Notes: generated by a model not told the origin, from the letters alone. A stretch of 64,000 nt of DNA from Allobosea sp. (GCF_017308015.1 NZ_JAFKFW010000004.1:1-64000); one strand, 5' to 3'; positions 8,374-17,820 are shown, counted from the stretch's first letter. A program made the numbers and translations.

Positions 8374-9245
8374 CCACCACGACCCTCAATCCGCCCGTCG
8401 GGCGCAGCACGCTGCCCTTCATCGACATCAGCCATCCGGACAAGGCGCTGGAGGTGAATTTCTACCGCCCCGCGCGGCACCAGCCAAACGATCCGGTCAT
8501 CGTCGTGCAGCACGGCATGCTGCGCAACGGTGACGAGTATCGCGATTTCTGGATCGACGCAGCCGAGAAGCATAACCTGCTGATCGTCGCGCCGACCTTC
8601 CCGAACGAGCCTTTCCCGAAAGCCGAGGGCTACAATAACGGCCTTGTCGTCTCCGAAGAGGGGACGATCGCGCCGCGTGCCGAATGGCTCTATGCCGTAC
8701 CCGCCCGGGTGCTCGATGCGCTGCGTGCCGCCGGCGTGATCGACAAGCCGGTCATCCGCATCTTCGGTCATTCGGCCGGCGGCCAGTTCGTGCATCGCAT
8801 GTTGGCGACGGAAGGCGGCGCGCTGTTCGAAGCGGCGATGGCCTCCAACCCCGGCTGGTATACGCTCCCGACGCCTGGGCGGAACTTCCCGGAAGGGCTT
8901 GGTGGGCTCGGCCTCGACAAGGCGGCGCTCGCGCGCTGGCTCGCCTATCCGATGATCCTGTTCGCGGGCGATCGAGACATCGCCACCGACGATCCGAACC
9001 TGCCGTCGCAGGCGGAAGCGCTGGCGCAGGGGCCGCATCGCTATGGCCGCGCCCATTTCATGCTCGATTTCGGCAAGATGGAAGCGGAGCGCCTCGGCGT
9101 GCCCTGCAACTGGCAGCTTCTTACAGTTGCCGGCATCGGCCATGACGGGGCGGCGATGTCGCGCGCGGCAGCGTCCTACTGGTTCGAGGGGGGGCGGATT
9201 CCGCCGGCCGAAGAGCTCGGCAAGCAGACCGCTCCGGTTCTCTGA
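8370..9245 (+). CDS. alpha/beta hydrolase encoded with the peptide-type importer
   Basis: A 291-aa protein. I place the start at ATG 8370 because it forms the same 4-base overlap as every other junction in this operon; the open frame upstream is only readthrough. The fold signature is VIRIFGHSAGGQFVHRML with nucleophile serine in G-H-S-A-G, a late acidic segment MILFAGDRDIATDDP and a late histidine (VAGIGHDGAAM), a plausible Ser-Asp-His triad. No signal peptide is seen, so it should act in the cytoplasm on the imported compound, perhaps an ester or peptide-like conjugate. Related proteins are often called poly(3-hydroxybutyrate) depolymerase-like; the substrate is unknown. Confidence 0.85.
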   Translation: MTTTTLNPPVGRSTLPFIDISHPDKALEVNFYRPARHQPNDPVIVVQHGMLRNGDEYRDFWIDAAEKHNLLIVAPTFPNEPFPKAEGYNNGLVVSEEGTIAPRAEWLYAVPARVLDALRAAGVIDKPVIRIFGHSAGGQFVHRMLATEGGALFEAAMASNPGWYTLPTPGRNFPEGLGGLGLDKAALARWLAYPMILFAGDRDIATDDPNLPSQAEALAQGPHRYGRAHFMLDFGKMEAERLGVPCNWQLLTVAGIGHDGAAMSRAAASYWFEGGRIPPAEELGKQTAPVL

Positions 9246-9260
9246 TCACCTGCCATCCAG

Positions 9261-9283
9261 CCTCGCCCGGGGTGCGGGCGGGG
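9261..9283. terminator. hairpin between convergent operons, likely bidirectional terminator
   Basis: CCTCGCCC (9261-9268) pairs with GGGCGGGG (9276-9283) across a 7-base loop, 8 bp with one G-T wobble. It sits in the 53-bp gap where the peptide-type operon (+) and the amino-acid transporter operon (-) end. There is no clear T run. Confidence 0.5.
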
Positions 9284-9298
9284 CCATCGGTGCGCCGC

Positions 9299-10423
9299 TC
9301 AGTGCCGGCCGTGGCTGTGATCGGTCTTCAGGCGCCGTTCGATGAAGCGGCTATAGGAACCCATACCGTAGCTGAACACGGCGTAGACGAGCGCCGCGAA
9401 GACATAGCCTTCCAGAACGGCGATGCCCTGCCAGACCGGATCGCGCATCGCCGAGCGCACCGTGTCGAGGAAATCCAGCAGGCCGATGATGGTGACCAGT
9501 GTCGTATCCTGGAAGAAACCGATGAAGATGTTGACCAATGGCGGGATAACGATCTTCAGCGCCTGCGGCAGCACGATCTTGCGCATCGACAGCCAGTAGC
9601 CGAGGCCCAGCGAGGCTGCCGCCTCATGCTGGCCCTTTGGCACGGCCTGCAGGCCACCGCGGACGGTCTCGGCGATATAGGCGCCGGCGAAGATGATGAT
9701 CGCGACCTGCGCCCGCAGCAATTTGTCGATGGTCACGCCGTCGGGCATGAACAGCGGCAACATCACCGAGGCCATGAACAGGATCGAGACCAGCGGCACG
9801 CCGCGCACCATCTCGATGAAGACGACGGCGATGACCTGGATCGCCGGCAGCTTCGAGGAGCGCGCCAGCGCCAGCAACACGCCGAGCACGAAGCCGAAGG
9901 CGAGTCCGACCGAGGAGAGCATGAAGGAAAGCGGCAGGCCGCCCCAGCTCGTGGTGTTGACCACGGTGAGACCGAAGAGTCCGCCATACATCAGCACGCC
10001 GCAAGCGACGACGACAGCCAACCAGAGCCAGAGCAGCCGGGACGACCAGAAGCGCGGGATCATCGAGTAGATCATCGCGCCGAGGAACAGCAGCACCGCG
10101 AGCGCCGGACGCCAGTGTTCGTCATAGGGGTAGAAGCCGAAGATCATGAAGCGCAGCTTCGCCGCCAGGAACGGCCAGCAGGCGCCGGCTCCGGCGGCGG
10201 CCTTGCAGGTCTGCGGGCCGCCTTCGACGATGGCGCGGGTGACGAGCCAGCCCCAGGCTCCCGTGACGAGGCGGTAGATCAGCCAGAGGCAGGCGAAGGT
10301 GACGACGGCGTTGAAGGGCGAGCCGATATAGGGCTTGAGCAGCGCGAACCAGCTCCGCGCCGGCCGCACCGGCCGCTCGTCGGGGATGGAAGCCAGCGCG
10401 TTGAGTTGGACGGTGTCGGTCAT
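9299..10423 (-). CDS. aapM: general L-amino-acid ABC transporter permease AapM
   Basis: A 374-aa inner-membrane permease of the polar amino-acid family, long form: a large N-terminal region with several helices precedes the conserved domain. The conserved part contains FIEMVRGVPLVSILFMASVMLP, the AYIAETVRGGLQAVPKGQHEAA motif and the EAA loop ASLGLGYWLSMRKIVLPQALK. Length and order (J, Q, M) match the AapJQMP/BztABCD systems for broad L-amino-acid uptake. It starts 1 base after the aapQ stop. The expected aapP ATPase gene is not downstream, since the next gene is convergent. The C-terminus is histidine-rich (HSHGRH). Confidence 0.9.
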   Translation of the reverse strand: MTDTVQLNALASIPDERPVRPARSWFALLKPYIGSPFNAVVTFACLWLIYRLVTGAWGWLVTRAIVEGGPQTCKAAAGAGACWPFLAAKLRFMIFGFYPYDEHWRPALAVLLFLGAMIYSMIPRFWSSRLLWLWLAVVVACGVLMYGGLFGLTVVNTTSWGGLPLSFMLSSVGLAFGFVLGVLLALARSSKLPAIQVIAVVFIEMVRGVPLVSILFMASVMLPLFMPDGVTIDKLLRAQVAIIIFAGAYIAETVRGGLQAVPKGQHEAAASLGLGYWLSMRKIVLPQALKIVIPPLVNIFIGFFQDTTLVTIIGLLDFLDTVRSAMRDPVWQGIAVLEGYVFAALVYAVFSYGMGSYSRFIERRLKTDHSHGRH

Positions 10424-10424
10424 C

Positions 10425-11597
10425 TCAACGCTCCACCAGCGCGACGCGGGCGTTGTACCAGTTCATCAGAACGGAGATTGCGATCGACATGCCCAGATAG
10501 ACCAGCATGAAGATGGCGATGCCCTCGATCGCCTGCCCGGTCTGGTTCATCGTCGTGTTCGAGACCATGACGAGATCAGGATAGCCGATGGCGATGGCGA
10601 GCGAGGAGTTCTTGAAGGTCGAGAGATAGGAACTGGTCAGCGGCGGGATGATCACGCGCAGCGCCTGCGGCAGCACGACGAGCCGCATGGTCTGGCGGTC
10701 GTGCAGACCGACGGAGCGCGCCGCTTCCCATTGTCCGCGTCCGACAGAAAGGATGCCGGCGCGCACGATCTCGGCGATGCCGGCAGAAGCGGAGAGGCCG
10801 AGCCCGACGAGCAGCGCGGTGAATTCCGGGGTGACCTGAAGGCCGCCGGTGATGCGGAAACGCCCCTTCTCCGGCCAGTTCACTGCCATCTCGGGCTGGA
10901 AGACCAGCATTGCGACGAGCGGCGGGATCGCAAGGGCGATCAGGACGAAGGGCCAGGCCATGCGGCTCTGGCCGGTCGCGACCCGCTTGCGGCGAAAGGA
11001 CGAGGCGACGATGTAGGCCAGCACGATGCCGAGCACGACGCCGGCCAGCACTCCGGTATGTGCCGGCGACCAGCGCAGCGAGGGCACGATCAGCCCGCCA
11101 TTGCTGAGGAAGACGTCGGGCAGGATCTGCCAGGCGTCGCGTACCGGCGGGAAGACCGCGACGATCAGCGCGTACCAGAGAAAAAGATAGAGGAGCAGCG
11201 GCACGTTGCGCAGCGCCTCGACATAAAGCAGCGCGAGCGTGGAGAGCAGCGGATTGCGCGACAGGCGGGCAAGTCCGACGGCGAGCCCAAGCACCGTCGA
11301 GAGGATGACGGCGAAGACCGAGACCCAGATCGTGTTGAGCAGGCCGACCAGGATGGCACGGCCGTAGGTGTTGCCGGAATCGTAGGAGATGAAGGACTGG
11401 CTGATGACGAAGCCGGCGGGCCGCGACAGGTAGTCGAAGCCGGTGGCGATGTTTTGCGCCGCCAGCTTCCGCGAGACAGTGTCGAAGAGATAAAGGCCGA
11501 TACCGACGACGAGCGCGACCGCCACGACCTGATAGAGCACGGCGCGGACGCGCACGTCGTAGAGCAGCCGCACCGGGCTGGAATCTGAGGTTGCCAT
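10425..11597 (-). CDS. aapQ: general L-amino-acid ABC transporter permease AapQ
   Basis: A 390-aa permease of the polar amino-acid family. It has the long AapQ/BztB-type N-terminus (VRLLYDVRVRAVLYQV, then the VSRKLAAQNIATGFDYLSRPAGF segment), YVEALRNVPLLLYLFLWYAL, EIVRAGILSVGRGQWEAA and the EAA loop SVGLHDRQTMRLVVLPQALR. It is the partner of AapM in the membrane channel and lies directly upstream of it. A hairpin at 11620-11645 separates it from the receptor gene aapJ. Confidence 0.9.
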   Translation of the reverse strand: MATSDSSPVRLLYDVRVRAVLYQVVAVALVVGIGLYLFDTVSRKLAAQNIATGFDYLSRPAGFVISQSFISYDSGNTYGRAILVGLLNTIWVSVFAVILSTVLGLAVGLARLSRNPLLSTLALLYVEALRNVPLLLYLFLWYALIVAVFPPVRDAWQILPDVFLSNGGLIVPSLRWSPAHTGVLAGVVLGIVLAYIVASSFRRKRVATGQSRMAWPFVLIALAIPPLVAMLVFQPEMAVNWPEKGRFRITGGLQVTPEFTALLVGLGLSASAGIAEIVRAGILSVGRGQWEAARSVGLHDRQTMRLVVLPQALRVIIPPLTSSYLSTFKNSSLAIAIGYPDLVMVSNTTMNQTGQAIEGIAIFMLVYLGMSIAISVLMNWYNARVALVER

Positions 11598-11619
11598 CGG
11601 CTGTTCCGGGCTGGGGACG

Positions 11620-11645
11620 CATCGGCCGCCCGAAGGCAGCCGATG
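11620..11645 (-). promoter_or_regulatory. intercistronic hairpin between aapJ and aapQ
   Basis: CATCGGC (11620-11626) pairs with GCCGATG (11639-11645). Inside, GCC pairs with GGC around a CGAA loop, giving an 11-position stem with one mismatch. A hairpin after the receptor gene of an ABC operon often lets receptor mRNA exceed permease mRNA. Role inferred. Confidence 0.5.
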
Positions 11646-11683
11646 GTCTCAGGTCAATCGAGGGAACGCACGCTGGGCGAAGA

Positions 11684-12715
11684 TCACCGGAAGGGCGGGG
11701 AGTAGATCAGGCCGCCCTTGTTCCAGAGCTGGTTTGGGCCACGGGTGAGGCCGAGGGGGGTCTTCTCGCCGAGATGGCGCTCGAAGAGCTCGCCGTAATT
11801 GCCGAGCTGCTTGATCGCGTTATAGGCCCATTTGTTGTCGAGGCTCAGCATCTTGCCGAGGTCGCCGTTGACGCCGAGCAGGCGTTGGATCTCGGGGTCC
11901 TTGCTGTTGAGCTGCTCGTCGATATTGGTCTTGGTGATGCCGTATTCCTCGGCCGCGATCAGGGCGTTGACCGTCCAGGAGACGATGTCGCGCCAGTTGC
12001 TGTCGTTCTGGCGGACGACGGGCGCGAGCGGCTCCTTCGAGATCGTCTCGGGCAGGATGACGTATTGCTTGGGATCGTTGGCGATGGCGCGCACGGAAGC
12101 CAGGTCCGAACGGTCGGTGGTGATGACGTCGCAGCGGCCGGAGAAGAAGGCGTTGCGCCACTCGTCGGGGTTCTCGAAGACGACCGCCTCGTATTTGATG
12201 TTACGTGGCTTGAAATAGTCCTCGAGGTTCTGCAGCGTCGTCGTACCCGGCAGGATGCAAACGGCCGATTGCGACAGCTCGGCCGCGCTCTTCACGCCGA
12301 GCTTCGTCGAGACCATAAGGCCCTGACCGTCATAGAAGACGACCGGTGCGAAATCGAGGCCGAGCGAAGTGTCGCGCGAGAAGGTGTGTGTCGTCTGGCG
12401 CGAGAGCAGATCGACTTCGCCCGATTGCAGGCCCTGGAAACGGACATTGGTGTTGAGCGGGACAAAATCGACTTTGTCCGGTGCGCCGAAAACAGCGGCG
12501 GAGACCGCCCGGCAGACATCGGCATCGAAGCCCTGGCGAACGCCCTTGTCGTCGGCGTAGGAGAAGCCGGGGGCCGTCGGTGAGACGCCGCAGAGTACCT
12601 TGCCGCGCTTCCTTACGGCTTCGAGCGTGGCTTGCGCCGAAGCCGGCGCTGCGAATACGGAAAAGGCCGCAGCGGCGAGGCCGAATGCGACCATTCTGGT
12701 GATCATCTTTGACAT
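11684..12715 (-). CDS. aapJ: general L-amino-acid ABC transporter substrate-binding protein AapJ
   Basis: A 343-aa periplasmic receptor. I chose ATG 12715 because GAGGGGA lies 6-7 bases upstream and the protein then begins with a clean signal peptide (MSKMITRMVAFGLAAAAFSVFAAPASAQ). The mature start TLEAVRKRGKVLCGVSPTAPGFSYADDKG and the motifs GFDADVCRAVSAAVFG and FAPVVFYDGQGLMV are characteristic of AapJ/BztA, which bind a wide range of L-amino acids including glutamate. It is first in the minus-strand aapJQM operon, with 677 bp of non-coding sequence upstream. Confidence 0.92.
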   Translation of the reverse strand: MSKMITRMVAFGLAAAAFSVFAAPASAQATLEAVRKRGKVLCGVSPTAPGFSYADDKGVRQGFDADVCRAVSAAVFGAPDKVDFVPLNTNVRFQGLQSGEVDLLSRQTTHTFSRDTSLGLDFAPVVFYDGQGLMVSTKLGVKSAAELSQSAVCILPGTTTLQNLEDYFKPRNIKYEAVVFENPDEWRNAFFSGRCDVITTDRSDLASVRAIANDPKQYVILPETISKEPLAPVVRQNDSNWRDIVSWTVNALIAAEEYGITKTNIDEQLNSKDPEIQRLLGVNGDLGKMLSLDNKWAYNAIKQLGNYGELFERHLGEKTPLGLTRGPNQLWNKGGLIYSPPFR

Positions 12716-13392
12716 GGACGTTCCCCTCGTGCGCGCCTGTATCCGGCGCGTCGACAAGGAGCCTATTGGGGCGTTGTTGCGACCGCAAGAGCGTTTCTGG
12801 CCCCGAACGAGGCGGATTTTAACCTTTCCGTCAAAGTTCCGGCCTCCTGCGCCACGGCGACATCATCTCTCGGACCAGGTAAGCGCGGAGCGCACCGGAC
12901 ATCACTCCTGAAGCCCCGCCGCGTCCCTTTCCCGCCGTGAGGAGTTCCGCGGCGTGGCCCGGCCGGAGCCCGGCGCCAAAGCGTGAGTGAGCGACGTGTG
13001 TCGCATCGTCTCCCGGTATGAAGAGCATCGGACCATCCAGACTGCGGCTCCCGCCGGCTCCAACACGGAATTGGCGAGTCTCCGGGCCGTGATCAGCGCC
13101 GATGCGGGGCTTCTATCCGCGCATCGCGACTGTCGAACTTGCGGCTCGTTTTCGTTCAAGTCCCGGAGAGATCGTGGTCCGGATCGGTTCTGCCTACGCT
13201 GCCGCTATCTCGCCCGCGCTCGAGACCAGCGCCAATTGCGATCTCGCAGGCCGCCAGGATGTCACGGCATTGCAGAGTTCCGCGCGCGCGGATATGCCGC
13301 CACGGCGGCGGCGCTGGAGGCCGGTGGCGCCCGGTGATAGGCAGGAAATTCGACCACGCCCCGGCGGCGATGAGCGATTCAACGGGGGCTTC
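12716..13392. other. intergenic region (677 bp) between divergent aapJ and TauE/SafE genes
   Basis: Only short overlapping open frames without recognisable motifs or good ribosome sites are present on either strand. The stretch must hold the aapJ promoter and the promoter of the gene at 13393. I see no RNA gene or repeat in it. It could be a decayed gene, but I find no homology signal. Confidence 0.4.
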
Positions 13393-14169
13393 ATGACTAT
13401 AGCCGGCTTGCTGGCGCCGTTCAGCGCGGGGCAGGTTTCGGCCTGTATCCTCGTCGTCTTCCTGACGGCGATCATGCGTGGCTATACCGGCTTCGGCTTC
13501 GCGCTCGTGGCCGTGCCGCTGCTTGCCGTGATCGCCGACCCCGTCACTGCCGTGCCGATGGTGCTGCTGCTCGAAGTAGCCGGCAGCCTGCAATTGTTGC
13601 CCGGCCTGTGGCGCTCGGCACATCTGCGCTCGGTTCTGCTGCTCGTCGCCGGCGCGCTTCTGGCGACGCCGATCGGGCTCTACGGCCTCGCTTCGTTGCC
13701 GGCCGACGTGATGCGTCTCGCCATCGCGCTCGTGGTGCTCGCGACGACCTGTGCGCTCGCCGCCGGGCTGAAGGCGAGCCGTGAGCCGGGAGTGCCCGCA
13801 ACCTTCGGCGTCGGCATCCTCTCCGGCCTGCTCAACGGCGCCGCCGCGATGAGCGGGCCGCCCGTGGTGCTGTTTTATCTCAACGCCCAGACGGCTATGC
13901 ATGTCGGGCGGGCCTCGATCGTCCTGTATTTCCTGCTCTCCGATGCGGTTGCGATAGGCTTCGCCGGAGTCTCCGGGCTCCTGGTCGCACCCACGGCGCT
14001 GCTGGCGACGGTGACCATCCCAGCGCTGTTTCTCGGGCAGGTGATCGGAACGCGGCTGTTCCGTTCCGCCTTGCAGCGACACTATCGAATCGTCGCGATC
14101 GTGATCCTGCTCGCGGTCAGCGGCTTCGCCATCGCGCAATCGGTGCATGCGCTTTGGGGCAGCAGCTAG
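13393..14169 (+). CDS. sulfite exporter TauE/SafE-family membrane permease
   Basis: A 258-aa polytopic protein with about eight hydrophobic helices. ATG 13393 follows a GGGGG ribosome site; the longer open frame upstream is arginine-rich and unlikely to be coding. Two family repeats are visible: the MRGYTGFGFALVAVPLLAVIADP segment near residue 30 and LSGLLNGAAAMSGPPVVLFYLN near residue 155, each with the glycine/proline pattern of TauE/SafE. These proteins move sulfite, sulfoacetate or other organic anions across the inner membrane. The gene stands alone, about 100 bp before the DeoR gene; the substrate is unknown. Confidence 0.85.
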   Translation: MTIAGLLAPFSAGQVSACILVVFLTAIMRGYTGFGFALVAVPLLAVIADPVTAVPMVLLLEVAGSLQLLPGLWRSAHLRSVLLLVAGALLATPIGLYGLASLPADVMRLAIALVVLATTCALAAGLKASREPGVPATFGVGILSGLLNGAAAMSGPPVVLFYLNAQTAMHVGRASIVLYFLLSDAVAIGFAGVSGLLVAPTALLATVTIPALFLGQVIGTRLFRSALQRHYRIVAIVILLAVSGFAIAQSVHALWGSS

Positions 14170-14265
14170 AGCGGATCCGGCCGCTTGCATTTCGGGCCGG
14201 GCGGCTATCATACGCGCGTGGCCGAGCAGCCTTCCCGCGCCCGGCACGTCTTGCACGGACATGCG

Positions 14266-15048
14266 ATGAGCCCTTCCGCTCCCGATACCGAGACCCTGAC
14301 GCCGCGCCAGCGGCAGATCCTCGATCTCGTGCAGGAGCTCGGCTTCACCACGATCGAGACACTGGCCGAGCGTTTCGGCGTCTCGGCCCAGACGGTCCGG
14401 CGCGAGATCATTCGCCTGCAGGCCGGCAATTTCCTGCAGCGTTTCCATGGTGGGGCCGGGCTTGCGTCCGGCGGCATCCGCTCGGCCTATGCCCAGAAGC
14501 TCACGGTCTCCCCGCGCGGCAAGGAGCGGATCGGCGCCGCGGTGGCCAGGATCGTGCCGCCTGGCGCCTCGGTCTTCCTCGATGTCGGCACCACGGTCGA
14601 GGCCGCCGCGCGGGCGCTGATCAACAAGCCCGGCCTCAGGGTGGTGACGGCGAGCGTTTCCGTCGCCCAGATCTTCTGCAACCATGGTGTCTTCGACGTG
14701 GTCGTGACCGGCGGTACGACGCGCGGCGCCAACGGCTCGCTCGTCGGTCAGGCGGCGATCGCCAGCATCATGGGTTTCCGCTTCGACTATGCCATCATCG
14801 GCCTCGGCGGCTTCGACGACGATGGTGCGCCGATGGATTTCGACCTCGAGAAGATCGCTGTGCGTCAGGCCGCGATGGGTCGCGCCCGACAGAGCCTCGC
14901 GCTGGCCGACCGCTCCAAGTTCGATCAGACCGGTACGGCCCGCGTCGCACCGCCCGAGGCGCTGAGTCTGGTTGTCGTCGACGTAGAGCCCGGCCCGCGC
15001 CTGCGGGCGAGTTGGGAGCGCAGCGGCACGCGCTGGCTCGTGGCCTGA
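14266..15048 (+). CDS. DeoR/GlpR-family transcriptional regulator
   Basis: A 260-aa repressor-type regulator. I start it at ATG 14266 (MSPSAPDTETLTPRQRQILD). Residues ~13-68 form the DeoR helix-turn-helix (FTTIETLAERFGVSAQTVRRE, then LQRFHGGAG) and residues ~85-245 the DeoRC sensor domain (GASVFLDVGTTVEAAARALI, VVTGGTTRGANGSLVG, ADRSKF). DeoR sensors usually bind a phosphorylated sugar or polyol. It reads into the PhnD-type importer operon 122 bp downstream on the same strand, and a double TGATCA element lies between, so it likely controls that operon. This pairing suggests the transported compound is a phosphate ester more than a phosphonate. Confidence 0.9.
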   Translation: MSPSAPDTETLTPRQRQILDLVQELGFTTIETLAERFGVSAQTVRREIIRLQAGNFLQRFHGGAGLASGGIRSAYAQKLTVSPRGKERIGAAVARIVPPGASVFLDVGTTVEAAARALINKPGLRVVTASVSVAQIFCNHGVFDVVVTGGTTRGANGSLVGQAAIASIMGFRFDYAIIGLGGFDDDGAPMDFDLEKIAVRQAAMGRARQSLALADRSKFDQTGTARVAPPEALSLVVVDVEPGPRLRASWERSGTRWLVA

Positions 15049-15095
15049 AGCGCCCCGGTCTCCCTTCAAATCTTTAGCCGACACTCTTGCGTCGG

Positions 15096-15111
15096 TGATC
15101 ACTTTTGATCA
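15096..15111. promoter_or_regulatory. candidate DeoR operator: TGATCA-CTTT-TGATCA
   Basis: Two perfect TGATCA palindromes separated by four bases, also forming one larger inverted repeat, lie 60-75 bases before the substrate-binding gene and just after the DeoR gene. This is the most structured element in the promoter gap. Binding by the neighbouring DeoR protein is inferred. Confidence 0.45.
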
Positions 15112-15170
15112 GGATGGAAGAAATCTTACACGAGCGCCTTCAGGGCGCCGCTGCGTCCAGGGAGGTTGCC

Positions 15171-16160
15171 ATGCTGCGCGCCAAGATCGCGTCCCTTTGC
15201 CTACTCGCTTTCGGGATCGGGTTCGCCGGTCCCGCGCAGGCGCAGGATTGCGCCAATCGCGGGACGCTGGATGCACGCTACTGCGACGCCAATCGGGACC
15301 TGCTCGCCGATACTCCGACCGATGTGGCGAAGCAGAAGGACCCGGACACGCTGATCTTCTCCTACACGCCGGTGGAGGACCCGTCGGTCTACGAGAACGT
15401 CTTCGCCGACTTCCTCGCGCATCTGAGCAAGACGACCGGCAAGAAGATCAAGTGGTTCGGCGCCGAATCCTATGCGGCGCAGGTCGAGGCGATGCGCTCC
15501 GGCCGCCTGCATATTGCCGGCGTTGCCAGCGGTCCGACACCTTTCGCGGTCAACCTCGCCGGCTTCGTGCCGATCGTCGCCATGGCCAAGAAGGACGATT
15601 CGATCGGCTACACGCTGCAATTGATCGTGCCGAAGGATTCCCCGATCAAGACCATCGCCGATCTCAAGGGCAAGCGCGTCGCCCATGTCGCGCCGTCTTC
15701 GAACTCCGGCGATACCGCGCCGCGCATCCTGTTCAAGGAGAAGGGGATCGTCCCCGGCAAGGACTACGAGGTGCTCTATTCCGGCAAGCACGACAACTCG
15801 ATCATGGGCGTGGTCAACAAGGACTACGATGCCGCGCCGGTCGCCTCCAGCGTGGTCGAGCGCATGGCTGATCGCGGCATGTTCAAGCGCGACGATATCC
15901 GCATCGTCTATGAGTCGAGCCCGTTCCCGCGCACGGCCTTCGGCCTCGCGCACGATCTCAAGCCCGAGCTGCAGGCCAAGATCAAGCAGGCCTTCCTGAC
16001 CTTCGATTTCCTGAATTCGGCGCTCGCGAAGGAGTTCAAGGACACCAAGGGTTTCAAGGAGCTGAGCTATAAGGACGCCTGGGGCGACATCATCCTGATC
16101 CAGAGCAATAGCGGCATCACCTATACCCAGGACGGCCTTTCGAAGCTTAAGGGCGATTGA
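15171..16160 (+). CDS. phnD: PhnD-type phosphate/phosphonate-ester ABC substrate-binding protein
   Basis: A 329-aa periplasmic receptor. ATG 15171 follows AGGGAGG, and the signal peptide is [25 protein letters not shown]. Motifs such as [40 protein letters not shown], the [16 protein letters not shown] loop and [20 protein letters not shown] follow the PhnD pattern, where serine/threonine-rich loops bind the phospho group. It is the first gene of a phnD-phnC-phnE-phnE unit. No C-P lyase (phnG-M) or phosphonatase gene is next to it, so the ligand may be a phosphate ester. Family confidence high, substrate open. Confidence 0.87.
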   Translation: MLRAKIASLCLLAFGIGFAGPAQAQDCANRGTLDARYCDANRDLLADTPTDVAKQKDPDTLIFSYTPVEDPSVYENVFADFLAHLSKTTGKKIKWFGAESYAAQVEAMRSGRLHIAGVASGPTPFAVNLAGFVPIVAMAKKDDSIGYTLQLIVPKDSPIKTIADLKGKRVAHVAPSSNSGDTAPRILFKEKGIVPGKDYEVLYSGKHDNSIMGVVNKDYDAAPVASSVVERMADRGMFKRDDIRIVYESSPFPRTAFGLAHDLKPELQAKIKQAFLTFDFLNSALAKEFKDTKGFKELSYKDAWGDIILIQSNSGITYTQDGLSKLKGD

Positions 16161-17017
16161 TGTCGGTTGTTTCGGGGGCTTCGGCCGGCGGCGCTCCGCT
16201 GCTGGCCGTCGCGGGACTGGCCAAGGTCTATCCGACCGGCAAGAAGGCGCTGGGCGGTGTCGATGTCGTCATCGACCGGCCGCAACTCGTCGCGGTGATC
16301 GGCTCGTCGGGTGCCGGCAAGAGCACATTCATCCGCTGCATCAACCGGCTGGTCGAGCCGACCGCCGGCAGCGTCAGGCTCAACGGCGAGGACATCGTCG
16401 CGCTCGATCGCAAGGGCCTGCGGGCTGCAAGACGCCGGATCGGCATGATCTTTCAGGAATACAACCTGGTCGAACGGCTCAGCGTGATGCAGAACGTGCT
16501 CTCGGGGCGGCTCGGCTATACCGGGCTTCTCGCCTCGCTGCGCTATCGCTTTCCTCCCGAGGATATCCAGGCCGCCTTCGCATTGCTCGATCGTGTCGGG
16601 CTCGACGGCTATCACAACCAGCGGGCGGATGCGCTCTCGGGCGGCCAGCGCCAGCGCGTCGGCATCGCGCGCGCCCTGATGCAGCGGCCGGACCTGCTGC
16701 TGCTCGACGAACCGACCGCGAGCCTCGATCCCAAGACCTCGCGCCAGATCATGCGCCTCGTGCGCGAGCTCGTGGCCGAGCGCCAGACCCCGGCCATCAT
16801 CAATATCCACGACGTCGCGCTCGCCCGCGCCCATGCCGACCGCATCATCGGCATGAAGGATGGCCTGATCGTCTTCGACGCCGAGGCCAGCGCCCTGACC
16901 GACGCGGCGCTGACCCGGATCTATGGCGAGGAAGACTGGTCGACCCCGCAGGACGAGGATGACGAGGCTCCCGCCGCACCGGCAGTCGCCACAGCACAGG
17001 TCGGCGCGCTGTCATGA
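16160..17017 (+). CDS. phnC: PhnC-type ABC transporter ATP-binding protein
   Basis: A 285-aa ATPase. The ATG at 16160 shares its A with the TGA of phnD (TGATG coupling); a TTG one codon earlier is possible but less likely. Walker A is GSSGAGKST, the Q loop [19 protein letters not shown] is a PhnC signature, the C-loop is [12 protein letters not shown] and Walker [14 protein letters not shown]. The tail after about residue 258 is acidic and alanine-rich ([15 protein letters not shown]), an unusual extension. It energises the two PhnE permeases downstream. Confidence 0.92.
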   Translation: MSVVSGASAGGAPLLAVAGLAKVYPTGKKALGGVDVVIDRPQLVAVIGSSGAGKSTFIRCINRLVEPTAGSVRLNGEDIVALDRKGLRAARRRIGMIFQEYNLVERLSVMQNVLSGRLGYTGLLASLRYRFPPEDIQAAFALLDRVGLDGYHNQRADALSGGQRQRVGIARALMQRPDLLLLDEPTASLDPKTSRQIMRLVRELVAERQTPAIINIHDVALARAHADRIIGMKDGLIVFDAEASALTDAALTRIYGEEDWSTPQDEDDEAPAAPAVATAQVGALS

Positions 17018-17820
17018 CGACAGCTGCCGCCTCCTATCCCAGCCGCTGGCGGGCGCCGAGCATCTTCGGCAGTCCCGGCCGGCGGCTCGTCTTCTGGGCG
17101 CTGGTCTGCGTCTATCTGGTCTGGTCGCTCTCGACGCTCAATGTCGACATGGCCCGCATTCTCGCCGGGCTGCCGCGCGCCTGGACGATCCTGGCCCGGA
17201 TGGTTCCGCCGGATTTCGGCCGCTGGGAGCTGTTGCTCACCGGCATGGTGGAGAGCGTGCAGATCGCCATCGCTGCGACGATCATCGGCGCGGTGCTGTC
17301 GATTCCGATCGGCATCGCGGCGGCGGCCAATCTCTCGCCGCGCCCGCTCTATCTGCTGGCGCGCGCCTTCATCGTCACGGGCCGGACCTTCCACGAGGTC
17401 ATCATCGCGATCTTCTTCGTGAAACTGTTCGGCTTCGGCCCGGTCGCCGGCCTGCTGACCCTCGCTTTCTCCTCGGCCATCTTCCTCGGCAAGATGCTGG
17501 CGGAGGATATCGAGAACATGAAGCCCGGCCCGGTCGAGGCCATCCGCGCCACCGGCGCGAGCTTCGGCCAGACCTTCTTCTACGCGGTCGTGCCGCAGGT
17601 GCTGGTCAAGACGCTGGGCGTGCTGATCTACCGGCTCGATTCCAACCTCCGGCATTCGACCGTGATCGGCATCGTCGGTGCCGGCGGTATCGGCCAGACG
17701 CTCTCGGCCTCGTTCTCGCGTTATGATTTCGATTTCGCCAGCGCGATCCTGCTGACGATCGCGGCGATGGTCGCCTTCGGCGAATGGTTCAGCGACTGGG
17801 CCCGGCGGAGGCTGAGATGA
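17014..17820 (+). CDS. phnE: PhnE-type ABC transporter permease (first of two)
   Basis: A 268-aa inner-membrane permease, translationally coupled to phnC by an ATGA overlap. Family motifs include [23 protein letters not shown], the [24 protein letters not shown] segment and the EAA loop [23 protein letters not shown], then [21 protein letters not shown]. It overlaps the next permease gene by 4 bases. Two different PhnE genes suggest a heterodimeric channel, as in several rhizobial phn loci. Confidence 0.92.
   Translation: MTTAAASYPSRWRAPSIFGSPGRRLVFWALVCVYLVWSLSTLNVDMARILAGLPRAWTILARMVPPDFGRWELLLTGMVESVQIAIAATIIGAVLSIPIGIAAAANLSPRPLYLLARAFIVTGRTFHEVIIAIFFVKLFGFGPVAGLLTLAFSSAIFLGKMLAEDIENMKPGPVEAIRATGASFGQTFFYAVVPQVLVKTLGVLIYRLDSNLRHSTVIGIVGAGGIGQTLSASFSRYDFDFASAILLTIAAMVAFGEWFSDWARRRLR

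Noticed and set aside
9272-11588. 412- and 417-aa plus-strand frames opposite aapM and aapQ
   Set aside because: Low-complexity D/E/R/Q/H-rich translations mirror membrane-protein codons on the other strand. The permeases are clearly real.
12902-13159. 85-aa minus-strand open frame upstream of aapJ
   Set aside because: No ribosome site, no family signal, and overlapping open frames on the other strand. Treated as non-coding.
13156-15102. 648-aa open frame on the minus strand
   Set aside because: It runs antisense through the TauE/SafE and DeoR genes, is rich in R, G, D, Q and H, has no motif and no ribosome site. It is a typical high-GC shadow frame.
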